Assembly: GCA_003427395.1 (NCBI GenBank)
Contig: BFEA01000024.1
Span: 2,229,987 to 2,293,986 of the forward strand
DNA length: 64,000 nt
Direction: 5' to 3'
Source of the DNA: Chara braunii
Lineage: Eukaryota; Streptophyta; Charophyceae; Charales; Characeae
The notes below the pieces were generated by a model. That model had not been told where the DNA came from. It worked only from the letters and a program-made list of their open reading frames with translations, and did not search any database. How positions within the stretch are numbered: position 1 is the first letter of the stretch; the number at the start of each line of letters is the position of its first letter. This document shows, in pieces, positions 33,179 to 44,492 of the stretch. The translations under genes and the position numbers were made by a program.

Positions 33179-34081
33179 TCATGTCATGTAGGTACATCCC
33201 ACCCGTTGGGGGGGGGGAGGGCAGTCCAATGGGAGCGCCACACCTGATTTACACCAATTTACTTTGGCCACTGAGTACCTGCAGAAGGTCGCCAGGTCCC
33301 TCTTCAAGAACTGCAGCTGTTGTCCCGTAGGTAGGGTAATCTCCCCCATATCATCTGCAAACATGGTGGACTTTAGCACCTCGCAAGTCCCTACTTCTAG
33401 CCCCTGCAGCTGCCCATCTGCCTGAAGGATGTCATGGAACACCTCAATGTAAAGCACATGAAGGGCCGGCAAAAACAGGCACCCCTGAGTCACTGATCGA
33501 GAAACACGAATCGGCCGGGATCTCACCCTATTGACTTGCCCCGTCTGTGCGGAGGCCAGCAGCAGGCGAGTCCATCCACAAAACCTTGCCCCGATGCCTC
33601 TGTGTTGCATGCTACAACAGAGGAACTCATCGTCGGCCTTTTCTAAATCCAACATAATGAAAACCAGATGTTGACCCACCCTCTCTGCCCTTTCCATGAC
33701 CTGTCAGGTGAGCATGATGTTTGAGACCATCTGACCCAGTTTGAGAAGGGTGGCTGAGGGCCGGGAGAACTGGACTCGGTCTATTTGCTAACATTTTAGC
33801 TAGGATCTAATATAGCGCATTCAAAACAGATTTCTCACGTTCTCCCTCTCCCCCTTCTTGTAAAACAGCACCACAAAGGTGTCTGCAAAGCCCTGTGGGG
33901 TCACATCATCCGTCAAGGCTTGGTTATAGGCGTCAGTCAGGCGGCTGCTTAAGTTCCTTATACAGTTCAACCAGCACCCCATCAAGGCCTGCAGCCTGCA
34001 AGCGCAGGAGCTCCATAATGGCCGCATCACCTCATCCTCCACAATTCGCTGCTCCAACTCGTTACTAGCCCGCTGGTCCAA
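33179..34081 (-). pseudogene. LINE L-B reverse transcriptase
   Basis: The N-terminal part (33821-34081) ends DTFVVLFYKKGERENVRN. The palm part (33179-33697) reads VFIMLDLEKADDEF (first aspartate), SVTQGCLFLPALHVLYIEV and TMFADDMGE, with an intact FADD box (33350-33361). About 120 bases between them, which should encode the NYRPI-to-GR block, are out of frame. Unlike L-A and L-C, the catalytic pair is preserved here. Confidence 0.82.
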
Positions 34082-34570
34082 CCTCTCCTTTACTGCATGT
34101 CAAACCTCCTCAGCCCGTTGATTCCTCATCCCTTCTGGGGAACAGCACTCTTCTTCCGTGAGCACATCAGTATAGTACTCCACCCCGCTGTCCAAGATCC
34201 CTCGAGTGGTCTACCTTTGGTCCTCAGGGGGGCCGAAAGGCTTCTGCATGGCAGTCATCAACAAGGAGGAATTTTTCCTTCCTTTTTGTGTGAAGAACCG
34301 GTGATTCATGTATTCCCCCACCAACAGCCACACCTCCTTAGTCCACATTCCCTTCATGCTCTGATCGCCTCCACCCTCTCTTCCCATCATACTTGAACCT
34401 CCTGGCCCTCCTCTGGACCTTTGTCTAGGGATGTCAATCGCTCCACAAACTCATGTCCGGTTCTCACATGCTCCTCATATTTCCCCTTAAGCCTAATCCT
34501 CGGGTGCTCCCGCATAACTTGTAGTCCTCGCCTGATCCATTCCAACTGGAAGCAGCCCTGCGACTTTCTC

Positions 34571-35290
34571 CTAAACCAGTTGGTCCCAATGCTGCCATAT
34601 CAGCCACGCAAATTCCTGGTTGTGTAACACCCACACCGACACTTTGCCCAGCTCCAATTTCCCCACCGTAAATGCAGCCTGTACCATCAGGTGATCAGAG
34701 AGCACAATTTCTTCAATCTGGATCCGCTCGCATGCCTGCTGAAGTTCCTCGGTAGCCCAAATCGTATCCAACCGGCTGCGCCCCTCCGCTCTTGGTCCAA
34801 CGTACGCATATCCTGGCGTGTGTGCGAACATACTCCTATACACATCACGACACCCCAGCTCTGCCATCCCCAACTGCAAGGCATCTGAATCAGGTGTAAC
34901 CTGCCTGCCACTTAAGGAAACCAAGCCTGGTGTCAAAACCATGTTGAAGTCCCCGAACATGATCAGCTGCTGCACATCCGGTACTAATGACAGCAAACTG
35001 CTCCACATGCGTCTCCAATCCCCCACCTCAGAGGGGTAGTACAGTGTGGCAATACCCATCTGACCTCCCCCTACTGCACAATTACTCACACCCACCTGCC
35101 CTTGGTATAAAAGGACCAATCCACCATTTCTGCCCGGAAATGTGGAGAGATGAGGATGGCTACTGCCCCGGTCAGGCACCCACACTTGATGCCCTTTCCA
35201 CCAAAGGGCAGGGGTACTCCACTGCACATCATCCAACGTCATCTCTCGAAGACACCATGTCCTTCACACAGTTTTTCAGTGGGAGCACTG
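34571..35290 (-). pseudogene. LINE L-B endonuclease domain
   Basis: The open stretch from 35242 reads NGGLVLLYQGQ, MGIATLYYPSE, LIMFGDFNMVLTP, EGRSRLDTIWATEE and IVLSDHLMVQAAF. These are the later motifs of an EEP endonuclease, including GDFN, RLD and SDH. The earlier N and E motifs would lie upstream of 35250 and are not seen, so the domain is 5'-truncated. Confidence 0.82.
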
Positions 35291-35300
35291 TGTGACCACT

Positions 35301-36100
35301 TATTTTCTCACAGACCATGGCAGTCGCACAGCATGCCTACCCCGATGCATTGCAAGCGACGCTGCAACTAGTTCGACAGTTGACCAGGGGCAATGATAAG
35401 ATGAAATGTCACGCAAACCACGTTCCAGACCTCAACAAACATTCTACATGTCATTGCTCCTGGTTGACTGTTGAAATTGTTGCAATGGAAAGAGGAAAAT
35501 TGGTTTTCTACATTGTTGGTCCCCGGTCCAACTAGTAGTTCGACAGTTGACCAGGCCCTCCTCCATTCGGGACCCTCCCAGTCGGATCAGCCGGTGGACC
35601 GGCCCAGCTCCCCCTCGGGCGGCCCTAGAGCATCACTGCTTGAGGGGTTACCGGGGTAAAAATACCACGACCAGCCTCCCACAGCTTCACGGAGGGCAAG
35701 CAGGAGGAATGAAAACCAGGTCCAGTAGGCCCCTTTGTGAACTGAAAAAGGGCGGCCGATCTGGGCTGCCGATCCCAAGAGATCCGAGACCCAGATCGGA
35801 TGCCCCTTTCAAAAACTCCAAACTCCCGCCAAAGATCTTGGGCGGGAACTCCTGCCCCACTTTGTCCATGTCGTGCCTCCTGCTGCCCCCTTGCGCCCCA
35901 CTTTGTCCGTGTCGTGCCTCCTGCTGCCCCCTTGCTTGTGCCTCCCCCTACCCACATTCTCCAACCCGTTCGCACTTGCGACTGCCGCCAGTCACTCATG
36001 CCACACCCAGTTCGTCACTCCCTTCCGCCCTAACGCTGCAAACTTCAACATGTGTGCAATTGCCTGCTGGAGCTGCAGGCGCGCTGGAGATGCCAGAGCG
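35301..36100. other. Non-coding region with direct, inverted and tandem repeats
   Basis: TAGTTCGACAGTTGACCAGG occurs at about 35369 and 35535. A perfect 10-bp inverted repeat, CCGATCTGGG / CCCAGATCGG, lies near 35757-35800. A 41-bp unit is repeated in tandem at 35854-35894 and 35895-35935 with one difference. No gene is seen. Confidence 0.65.
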
Positions 36101-37033
36101 CCATCTGGTGAGGGCCGGGGTGCTCTTCTTCTTCTTCTTGAAAAAGAGAGACAGAGAGAGAGAGAGAACAGTTTGTGTGATTTGTTCCCCGCAGTCCTCC
36201 ACCTTCTTCATCTTCTTCTCATCATCTTCTTTTCTTCTTTATCATTAGTTTCTTATTCGTCTTCTTTATCATCTCATCTCTACCTCTCCTCCTCTTCTTC
36301 TTCTCCTTTTCTTCTTCTTCTCCCTTTCTTCTTGGTCCTCTAGTTTTCCATCCTCCCCCTTCACCCCACTGCCCACCATAGAAAGTTAGCAGAAACTCGA
36401 CGTCCATCCCCCAATAACACCCAGTTGCGACCCCCGCCTCTTGCTAATTTGCCTCCCCATCCCATCCCGTTCCAGCCTCCGCCCGTCTGCCTCCCCCCTC
36501 TCCTATCGGACTCGCTCGTTGCCTTTTGTTCTCCTCCTATTGACTGCCGCTTGTCCCCTATCGGCCCCACCCCCCATTGCTCCTCCCCCATCATTATACC
36601 CGCGTCAGTCTTGCGTCTGCTTCTTCTCCTCCTACNNNNNNNNNNNNNNNNNNNNNNNNNNNNNNNNNNNNNNNNNNNNNNNNNNNNNNNNNNNNNNNNN
36701 NNNNNCACAAGCCAGCCATAGGCGTTACTGGCCCATTATTTATTTAGTTAGTTATTATGGAACTTCATCTCCACCTACTTCTCCTCCTCCTCCTCTGGAA
36801 CTTCGAAATAATAAAGCTTCAAATTTTAAGTTTTGCAATTTGCACTTCAACATAACAGGGGAAAATAATAAACTAAATTACAAGTAAATTTGATTAATAA
36901 AACAAAAACGTGCAGGGAACGCACATGTGTGTGAGCCGTGATCTGCAATTGCTTTTGATTTGAAACATTGAAAATATGCCGATCAAATATTAAAATTTGT
37001 TGACCAATCTTCAAAAATGTTTGGCAAACAAAA
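36100..37033. repeat. Low-complexity repeat unit, first copy, with a 70-N gap
   Basis: This starts with a GA run and runs through CT- and C-rich sequence to CAGCCATAGGCGTTACTGGC near 36714, then TTATTTATTTAG and GGAACTTC. The same order of blocks is found at 38640-39330. Ns at 36636-36705 interrupt it. The region from about 36800 to 37033 is AT-rich with nothing recognised. Confidence 0.65.
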
Positions 37034-38128
37034 TGCGAGGGACGATCCGTCACAGAGCCCTATCAGACATCACATGTTCTGGGCAAAGGCCCCAGCAAGC
37101 CGAGTGCCCGCCCTAAGTGAAGGCGGGCCTGAATATTCGTCAGAGGCCAAAATTCAACATTTTCATATGTGGGTATTCAGGCTCTTGCAGCACGTCAGTT
37201 GGTTGAGTGGACGCGTGAGCCTCATAAGCTGTGTCGTACAGTTGGCCCAGGCCTTGGCAGTTGCGCCTGGGCACATATACACAAACCAGGCCCGATACAT
37301 TGTGAAGCGGCCAGCGGCTTATGCAAAAGCAGTACTGTCGACGCACCTACCCCGGGGCCCTGCACTAATACAGCAAGCAGCCCAAGTCTGGAGACTCAGG
37401 CCGTGCCCAACTGTAAAGGGCCCAGGCCCTCAACTGTAGCCTCGGGCCCGGGTGCAGGGACTGAGGCCCAACCGGAAGCTACTGGAAGCTTACAGCCAGA
37501 CCACACGCAGCATCCAGAAGGCTGCCACTTCCATATAGGAAGTGAGGCAGCCCAGGCCAGATATTCTGGCCTGCGTAGGCAATGCAGAAGTGCTGCTGCG
37601 CTACTGCTTGATGCTGTGCTGCGGCCAAGGGCGCTGACGGGGCGCATAGAGGTGAAGTGGGGCGCTGCAGGGCAGCGGTGCACGGGCAGCCATAGCCGGG
37701 CTGCTGGGCACAAGGGGGTAATGCGCGCGTTCTGGTGGTCTTCAAGGACGGAGGCGAGTGTGGGGTATCAAGGTCTGATGACGGTGACGAGATACGTACC
37801 TGGTGCATGAAGAGAGGTCGGCTATGGTCTTGACATCATGTACATTGGTCTTCGAGAGTTGAAGTGAGCCTATTGCGTGAACACAGCTGTAGGTAGGATA
37901 GTAGAGTAGAGTAGGCTGGGCGCTGGGCGCCAGACAGAGAGGAGCGACTTTGGATACTGTGTTGGTGTGGCCTACGGGCTTGAACATTGGCTCATTACTT
38001 CATTGTATTGCTCTATTTGGACGGATTCTCGGTGCAATTGTGTTCTCTGCTTGTACACGCCTACTCAGACATCTGTGTGATTTCGCAACTTGGTTTTCTG
38101 TATATCGTTCACACTCATATTCCTTGCA
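37034..38128 (+). repeat. Solo LTR of the G2 family
   Basis: It aligns end to end with the G2 LTRs, from TGCGAGG to CATATTCCTTGCA (1095 bp). AAAA at 37030-37033 and 38129-38132 forms a 4-bp target duplication. No internal sequence is present, so it is the product of LTR-LTR recombination. Confidence 0.88.
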
Positions 38129-38639
38129 AAAATAACTAATCAAAAAAAAAAAATGGAAAAAAAAAAACAGCAAGTCTCAAAAAGAAACAAACAAGGCTGG
38201 TGAATTTTCAAAACAATTACAACCGATTATGAGAAAGCCTCAGCATCAATCGACCCAGCAAAACAATTAGAATTGGAAGTACATGCGAAGTGAGTGGCTT
38301 GCTGTATTCTTTCTATCACATTAGTGAAGCAACTGAGATGCCCTGCGTAAAGTCTATGAGGATCCCAAACAGCTTGGTCGCTGGCTTGCGATAGCAGCCA
38401 TACCTTTTTCTGGTTTTCTGCTGATCAAACATTGCTTATAAGTTTTAAGTTTTAACTGGTTGAGAGCACTTAAACTACAGTGAGTCATCATTGTAAACTA
38501 TGGCAAGCCTGCTGATTGACCAATCTTCAGCCCCACACAATAAATCTACTCATCATACATAGACATGTTTATTTTCCCGCCCTCCAAACCGCACGTGATA
38601 GTTTTCCATCGTACTGCTCTCCGCCATGAATCATCGTTC
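38129..38639. other. AT-rich spacer, nothing recognised
   Basis: There are A-rich runs near 38141-38165 and no coding or repeat family signal. Confidence 0.5.
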
Positions 38640-38676
38640 GATAATGCCCACCAGCTCTTCTTCTTGAAATGAGAGA

Positions 38677-38721
<45 letters not shown>

Positions 38722-39514
38722 GTTTGTGAAAATGCTTCCCCGCAACCCTCCACCCTCTTCTTCTTCTTCTTTTTCCTTTTTTCTTTTCTTTTTTTTTTCA
38801 CGCTAATCTTCTCTGTATCCTTCCAATATTAACAGATGTCCAGGAGGACATCTGTTCTTTTCTCCTACGTCTTATTCTTTATCATCTGCTAATAAATAAG
38901 CTCCGCAACCTAGAGCAGCAAAAAAGAGAGAAAATTTGCTGTCCTCTTGTCTTCCTCCTCCCTCCCCACCCCCCAACAAAGAAAGTTTGCAGAAACTCAG
39001 TGTCCACCAGCCAATAACACCCGTCGTTACCCGTCCCCCCGGCCAATCTGCCTGCCCCTTCCATCCCATTCCACTCTCTGCCCGTCCGCCTCCCCTCTTC
39101 CATTGGACTCCCACATCGCCCTCTGTTCTCCCCCATCGACCCCACCCCCCATCGTTCCTCGCCCGTCAACGCCATCCCCATCGTACTTCCCCCCATCTTT
39201 CTTGCTTCTTCTTATCCTCCTCCTCCTCCTTGGCGCCCACCCCCCCACCAGGCAGCCATAGGCGTTACTGGCCCGTCATTTATTTATTCATTCTGGAACT
39301 TCTTACTCTTATTCTTCTCCACCTAGTTGTCCCCCTCCTCCTCCCCCCCCCCCCCCCCCCCCCTCCCCCCGTCTTTCTTGCTTCTTCTTATCCTCCTCCT
39401 CCTCCTTGGCGCCCACCCCCCTGCCATGCAGCCATAGGCATTACTCCTTCTAGGCAGCCATGGAGTTCCTTTTTTCTTCATCTTCTGATGCTCCTCCTCG
39501 TTCTCCTCCCCCCC
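38640..39514. repeat. Low-complexity repeat unit, second and partial third copies
   Basis: The block order seen at 36100-36790 recurs: a GA run (about 38681-38718), CCCCGCAACCCTCCACC, CT-rich sequence, AGAAACTC..GTCCA, and GCAGCCATAGGCGTTACTGG near 39252. A roughly 60-bp block (TCTTTCTTGCTTCTTCTTAT...) at 39195-39250 is repeated at 39368-39425 after a poly-C run (about 39345-39362). Confidence 0.7.
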
Positions 39515-40090
39515 TGTTACATGCCCAGTTGGGCGATGTACATATAAAACCGAGGATCCGCAATGTCATGAAAAGGACTGAATGGACAATGCAGTGCAAG
39601 TGAAATCTCAACAAGCAGTGTACATTCGGATACACACAAAAATGGTGCTTTATAGCGCAGGGGAAGGCTTAGATACAAGTCCTGACCTGACCGGGACTGA
39701 CCTCTATCACGTAGTGCAAGACCACGCAGCAGAATGCTAGAATACCAATGACTAGCCCAATCAATGTTGCAACGCGGACCAAACATACATCATCCTCGTC
39801 ACAAGGTGTGAAGGGGCCTGGCGCTACACACAGGAAGAATGTGCCAGGTCCAAATCATGCACAGACGAAGAGGAGGGGAACAGACGAAGAATCGGGGGAG
39901 AGATGGGAATGTCGTCAACACCAAGTCTTTGTTACAAGTCCCAAATAATCCCTCGTCAAAATGTCTCAAGCCCAATGTGGAGTCTGGATCCAAATGTCAC
40001 CAAGCCCGCTCTTTCATAGTCTGCTGATGCAGTGAAGTCAGGTAGCGAGAGGGTAAGAGGGAGATGGTGGACTGAGAAGAGGAAGAAGAA

Positions 40091-40157
<67 letters not shown>

Positions 40158-40837
40158 GCCAGGTACTAACCTGTGAAGATGGCGCTGTGCTGCAGGTACC
40201 TCGAAGGTGAAGCTGGAGCTAAGGCGCTGCAGGTAAGCACCCCTGGCCTCCGGCCAATCTCTCTCTCTCTAGTACTACTCTAGCTCCTAAGAGCGCCCAG
40301 CGCTGAAGACTACTGCTAGTACTACTACTACTCCTGCAACGCTCCTCCAGAGTGCTGCTGCCAAATCCTGAAGACTACCTCCTGCCTCCTGAACTGCACG
40401 CGAAGTGCCTGGGAAGTACCTAGGAACTACCTGCAGCCTGCAGGGCGGGCCAGTCCTATATAGTGCTGGCCCGTCCAGGAGGCTGCTCTTGCCAATGCTG
40501 AAACGTGCCAGACCCTGGCGTTGAAGCTCAACCAGGGGTTGTCTTGAAAACAGGCCCAGAATGGCCTGTGCTAAAACCCTGGTTTGGTGCCTGAGTTTCA
40601 GGGCAGGTNGAACTCATGAGGGCCTGAAAATGGCCCTCAGTTTCAGGCTGAAAAGACTCAGGGCCGGAAAGGCCCTGATTTAGGCTGAAACGACACAGGG
40701 CCTGTAGGCCCTTGTTTTCAGGCTTTCAGGCTGAAACAACATGGGGCCTGTAGGCCCTTGTTTTCAGGCTTTCGGCCTGAAAACGTCACGGGCCTGAAAG
40801 TGGCCCGTGCAGCCTGTTGCAGGCGCAGCATGTAACA
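39515..40837. repeat. Solo LTR with perfect 10-bp terminal inverted repeats
   Basis: It starts TGTTACATGC and ends GCATGTAACA, exact inverted repeats, and is flanked by CCCCC at 39510-39514 and 40838-40842 (5-bp target duplication). Inside are (CT)n at about 40092-40153, a TATATA near 40457, and two 46-bp tandem units near 40698 and 40744, each with the small palindrome GGGCCTGTAGGCCC. TATATA can be read on either strand, so the strand is uncertain. No internal element sequence is present. Confidence 0.82.
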
Positions 40838-41400
40838 CCCCCTCACATAGCCAGCCATTTCTCTTTGGAACTTCTTTTTCTTCTTCTACTTTTTCTCCTC
40901 CTCCTCTTCGTCCTTCTCCTCCTCCCCCAAACCCCACCTCTATAGGCGTTAGTGCCCTTTTCTTTGGAGCTTCGTTTATTTGGGAGAGCTGACCTGTTTC
41001 CGCTACGGCCGCAATCAAGGAGGGTTTTCTTGCATTGATCAGCAGATTGGGCGAATAGTTTGGTGGGTTCGTGGTTGTTGGAATGGAACTGACCTGTTGT
41101 ATGTAATTCACTTTAAATACCTTGGTGGTTGGATTAGAACTGACCTGTTGTGTCTGGAAAACTTTCCAAACCTGTCAGCTGATCAGCACCATTTCCCTTT
41201 GGTGGCCGAGATGTACTCTTTTTCACGGGGGACCTAATCCAGGACTCATGTATTTTTAAGTTGCATGGTGGAACTCTGGTGCAGGCGGGGGTCATGTACT
41301 TCTAAGTTGGAGGGGTCTCCCTCCCCCTCCCTCCCTCCCTCACTCTCTCCCTCTCTTTTAGACCAGAGTATGATTAGCTCCCGCTTCTTGGATGGATTGT
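40838..41400. repeat. Low-complexity repeat, third copy continued
   Basis: After the solo LTR the repeat resumes with AGCCAGCCATTTCT, CT-rich sequence and TATAGGCGTTAGTGCCC near 40942. A short phrase containing GAACTGACCTGTTG occurs twice (near 41087 and 41133). No gene is seen. Confidence 0.6.
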
Positions 41401-41471
41401 CGTGTAGGTGGGAGGACGGCACGCTGCTGAGGCACATGTAGTGGTCATCGTCGTCATCTCTCTCTCTCTCA

Positions 41472-41524
<53 letters not shown>

Positions 41525-41796
41525 CTCCGATTGTTTGTGCAGGTGGGGGAAGGGGGGGCGGGAGGCACGTTAGATCGTTTCCGTAGGCAGGGGAAGGGGC
41601 GGAAGAGAGCGGGGGGGGGCACGTTAGTTTGATGCATCATGAGATCGAAAAGAGGGGCAGAGGAGGCGTGACAATTTTTTGTTTTTTTGGACAAAGGGGT
41701 GATGGAGAAGCTTCGGAGCTGCTGGAGGCGACGGTCAGCAGTCATCTCCTATCTACAGTGTAGGTTGGGAAGGGGGGGCATCGCCGTCATAGCTTA

Positions 41797-41867
<71 letters not shown>

Positions 41868-41990
41868 CCCCCCTCTATGCATACTATAGCCGGGTTGCCC
41901 ATGTAAAAGTCATCATCTAGTAGCTGAGTTTTCAGCTTTTTCGATTGTAGGGGGGTTAGAAGTGGTCTTCGCCTTCGTCGCGCGTGGGAG

Positions 41991-42031
<41 letters not shown>

Positions 42032-42104
42032 CGACGCCGCCCATGCAGAAGTCGTCATCCTCGTTGTAGCTGAGAGTCGGTTTTTTTTTCCATTTTTTTG
42101 GTTG
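41400..42104. repeat. Degenerate tandem monomers with microsatellites (host of G2 and G3)
   Basis: Units share GCCCATGTAGAAGTCRTCATC, GTAGCTGAGAGT, a T-rich run and GGTTGTAGG, then GAAGTGGTCTTCG..TCGTCG, then (GA)n or (CT)n. Readable copies begin near 41430, 41735, 41895 and 42040. Microsatellites are (AC)n at about 41471-41521, (CT)n at about 41799-41865 and (AG)n at about 41993-42028. The last unit is interrupted at 42104 by G2. Confidence 0.65.
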
Positions 42105-43194
42105 TGTGAGGAACAAGCCCTCAAGGGGCCCTATCAGACATCACATTGTTCTGGGCTAAGGCCCCCAGCAATCCAAGTGCCCGCCCTAAGTGAAGGCGCG
42201 CCTGAATATTCGTCAAAAGCAAAATTCGACATTTCCATATGTGGGTATTCAGGCTCTCGCAGCACGCCAGTTGGTTGGGAAGACTCGTGAGCCTCACATT
42301 GCTGCATCATACAGTTGGCCCAGGCCTTGACAGTTGCGCCTGGGCACACAGACACTAAGCAGGGCCGATACATTGGGGAGCAGGCCTTCGGCCTTGGCAA
42401 AAGCAGTAGTGCCAACGCACCTGCCTGGGAGCCCTGCACAGATGCAGCAAACAGCCCAAGTCCGGAGACTCAGGCCGTGCCTAACTGCAAAGAGCCCAGG
42501 CCCTCAACTGTAGTCTCGGGCCTGGGCGCAGGGTCTGGGACCCAACCGGAAGCTACTGAAAGCCTCCAGCCAGGCCACACGCAGCATCCAGGAGGCTGAC
42601 ACTTCCACAAAAGGAAGGAAGCAGCCCAGGCCAGGCATTCTGGCCAGCACTGGCAATGCGGAAGTGCTGCTGCGCTCTCGCTTGATGCTGCGCTGCTGCC
42701 AAGGGCGCTGACGGGGCGCGAGAGGTGAAATGGGGCGCTGGAGGGCAGCGGGGGGCAAGCAGCCATAGCCGGGCTGCTGGGCGCCAGGGGGTACAGCGGA
42801 TGATCAGGTGGTCTTCAGGGAAGGAGGCGCTGTGTGGAGTAATCAAGGTCTGATTGAGGGTGACGAGATACATACCTGTACATGAAGAGAGGTCGGTGAT
42901 GGTGTTGGCAGTCATGTACATTGGTCTTCGAGAGTCGAAGTGATCCTGTTGCGTGAACCGGCTGTAGGTAGGCTAGTCAGGTAGAGTAGGCTGGGCGCTG
43001 AGCGCCAGACAGGAGAGAGCGACTTTGGATACTGTGTTGGTGTGGCCTACGGGCTTGGACATTGGCTCATTACTTCATATATGGATGGTTTTCTCGGTGC
43101 ATTTGTACTCTCTGCTTGGGTCACGACTACTTGTTCAGCTGTGTGATTTCGCAACTTGGTTTTATGTATATCGCTCACACTCATATTCCTTGCA
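42105..43194 (+). repeat. 5' LTR of G2 (1090 bp)
   Basis: It runs from TGTGAGGAACAAGCCC to TATTCCTTGCA and matches 49880-50959 throughout except for small indels. It belongs to the same family as 27765-28773 and 37034-38128. Confidence 0.92.
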
Positions 43195-44492
43195 ATTGTG
43201 ACTTGGTGCGCTGACGATGCTTCATGTGCAGTGAGGATACTTTGCCGCTGGTTGATAAGCGGGGCATAGGTGGAGAGGCCGGCCGCTGGAAGGCTGTGGC
43301 AACAGCATGGGAGCTGTGGCGACAGCGGGTGTATGCATGATGATGAGAGTATGCTGACGTGGCATTTTGGCTGAGGTGGCACTGCATTGCATTGTGGGTG
43401 GTACCGAGGCTAATGACCGGTCATCGAAATGCACGTCGGCCCAATTGGTGAGAGATCTGTGGTTGGGGGCAGCTATCTCCAGGTACGTTGTTCCCATTCC
43501 TTATCTACCCTCTCAATCTCTTCTTACTGTGAGGAAGTGAGTCCAACTTGAGTGTCCTCTCTTTGGTGAGGAGCGCGCTCTATCTTGAGAGACGACATTC
43601 TTCACGGTGGCGCATCTGGCAGGAGAGGGCGGTGCCTCTGAAGGGCCCTGGTCGAAGCACGGGTCACGGTCACCATGCCAACCCATGGGTATTAGTACAC
43701 GCAGGCCATGCGGCTTTGTCCATTGAGGCTCTTTGCTGCGCTGATAGAAGGGGTACTAGTACACGCAGGCCATGCTGCTTTGCCCATTGAGGCTCTTTGC
43801 TGCGCTGATAGAAGGGGTGTGCGGACTGACCAGTTTTACGTAGACGCTCCCAGACCGTCTATAAACATTTCTGGTTGGGGTCTGAACTGTCCACCGGCTG
43901 TGATTGTCGTCCAAATTGCGACGTTAAAGAATTCCTGAGGAGTCTCGAGGGCTGTCCTTAAATTGCCTCTTGATCAGCCAGATCAGTCAGACGTAAGGCT
44001 CGTTGCACGCGAGGGTAAAAAAAGGGCAGGCTGGTCATAAGCATACTTCTTGGGCACAGGGGTGGGCCGTGGTTGCACACCTTAGACACCACAGCTTGAT
44101 GATGCTCATAGGTACGTTGGATACAGGGGAAGGGGATTCCAATTGTGAACTCAACTGAACATCACTACCATTTCCATTGTGCATACATCTGCTCACATTG
44201 GTCGAAGTTTTATTTTTGGCTAGTTGATTGACCGACTGCTGACACCTAACAGACAGACTAGAGTAGGACTGTAATCTACCATAGTCAGTTCTTCTCGAAT
44301 CTTCTGTGCAGAACTAATCATGATAGACCTAGACAATGTGTACAGTTTGTGTAGGTTCTGTTGATGCCGCTTGAATAGTAGTCTAGGTAACTCACCGGAC
44401 ATTTATTTATTTATTTATTTTTAGATCCGCTCAGACGCATGCTGCGGTAGGTTCCAAAGAAGACATTAGTGCAGACAGCGTCTGCCTAGCCC
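43195..44492 (+). other. G2 5' leader with a 64-bp tandem duplication
   Basis: No iMet-type primer site follows the LTR; TTGGTGCGCTGAC, about ten bases downstream, is the only TGG-start candidate. Near 43687-43814 a 64-bp unit (beginning GGGTAYTAGTACACGCAGG) occurs twice in tandem. A short ATTT run lies near 44401. No coding sequence is seen before the gag ATG at 44493. Confidence 0.65.

Larger units (their letters stand above)
31236..35300 (-). mobile_element. LINE L-B, 5'-truncated, minus strand
   Basis: Endonuclease (34571-35290), reverse transcriptase (33179-34081) and a C-terminal zinc-finger region (to about 31680) follow in LINE order on the minus strand. The sequence is GC-rich and differs from L-A. 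No ORF1 is seen upstream and no poly(A) tail is seen at 31236, so both ends are approximate. Stops and frameshifts are frequent. Confidence 0.82.

Noticed and set aside
35547-36343. Long open frames with proline- and serine-rich product across 35.5-36.3 kb.
   Set aside because: Pyrimidine-rich sequence gives stop-free frames on its own, and no domain or start context supports a gene.
37169-37810. 213-codon open frame on the plus strand, with counterparts in the other LTR copies.
   Set aside because: It lies inside a solo LTR, and related LTRs do not keep the frame.
43205-43620. TGGCGCATCTGGCAGG near 43609 as a primer site for G2.
   Set aside because: It is over 400 bases from the LTR end, whereas primer sites lie within a few bases.
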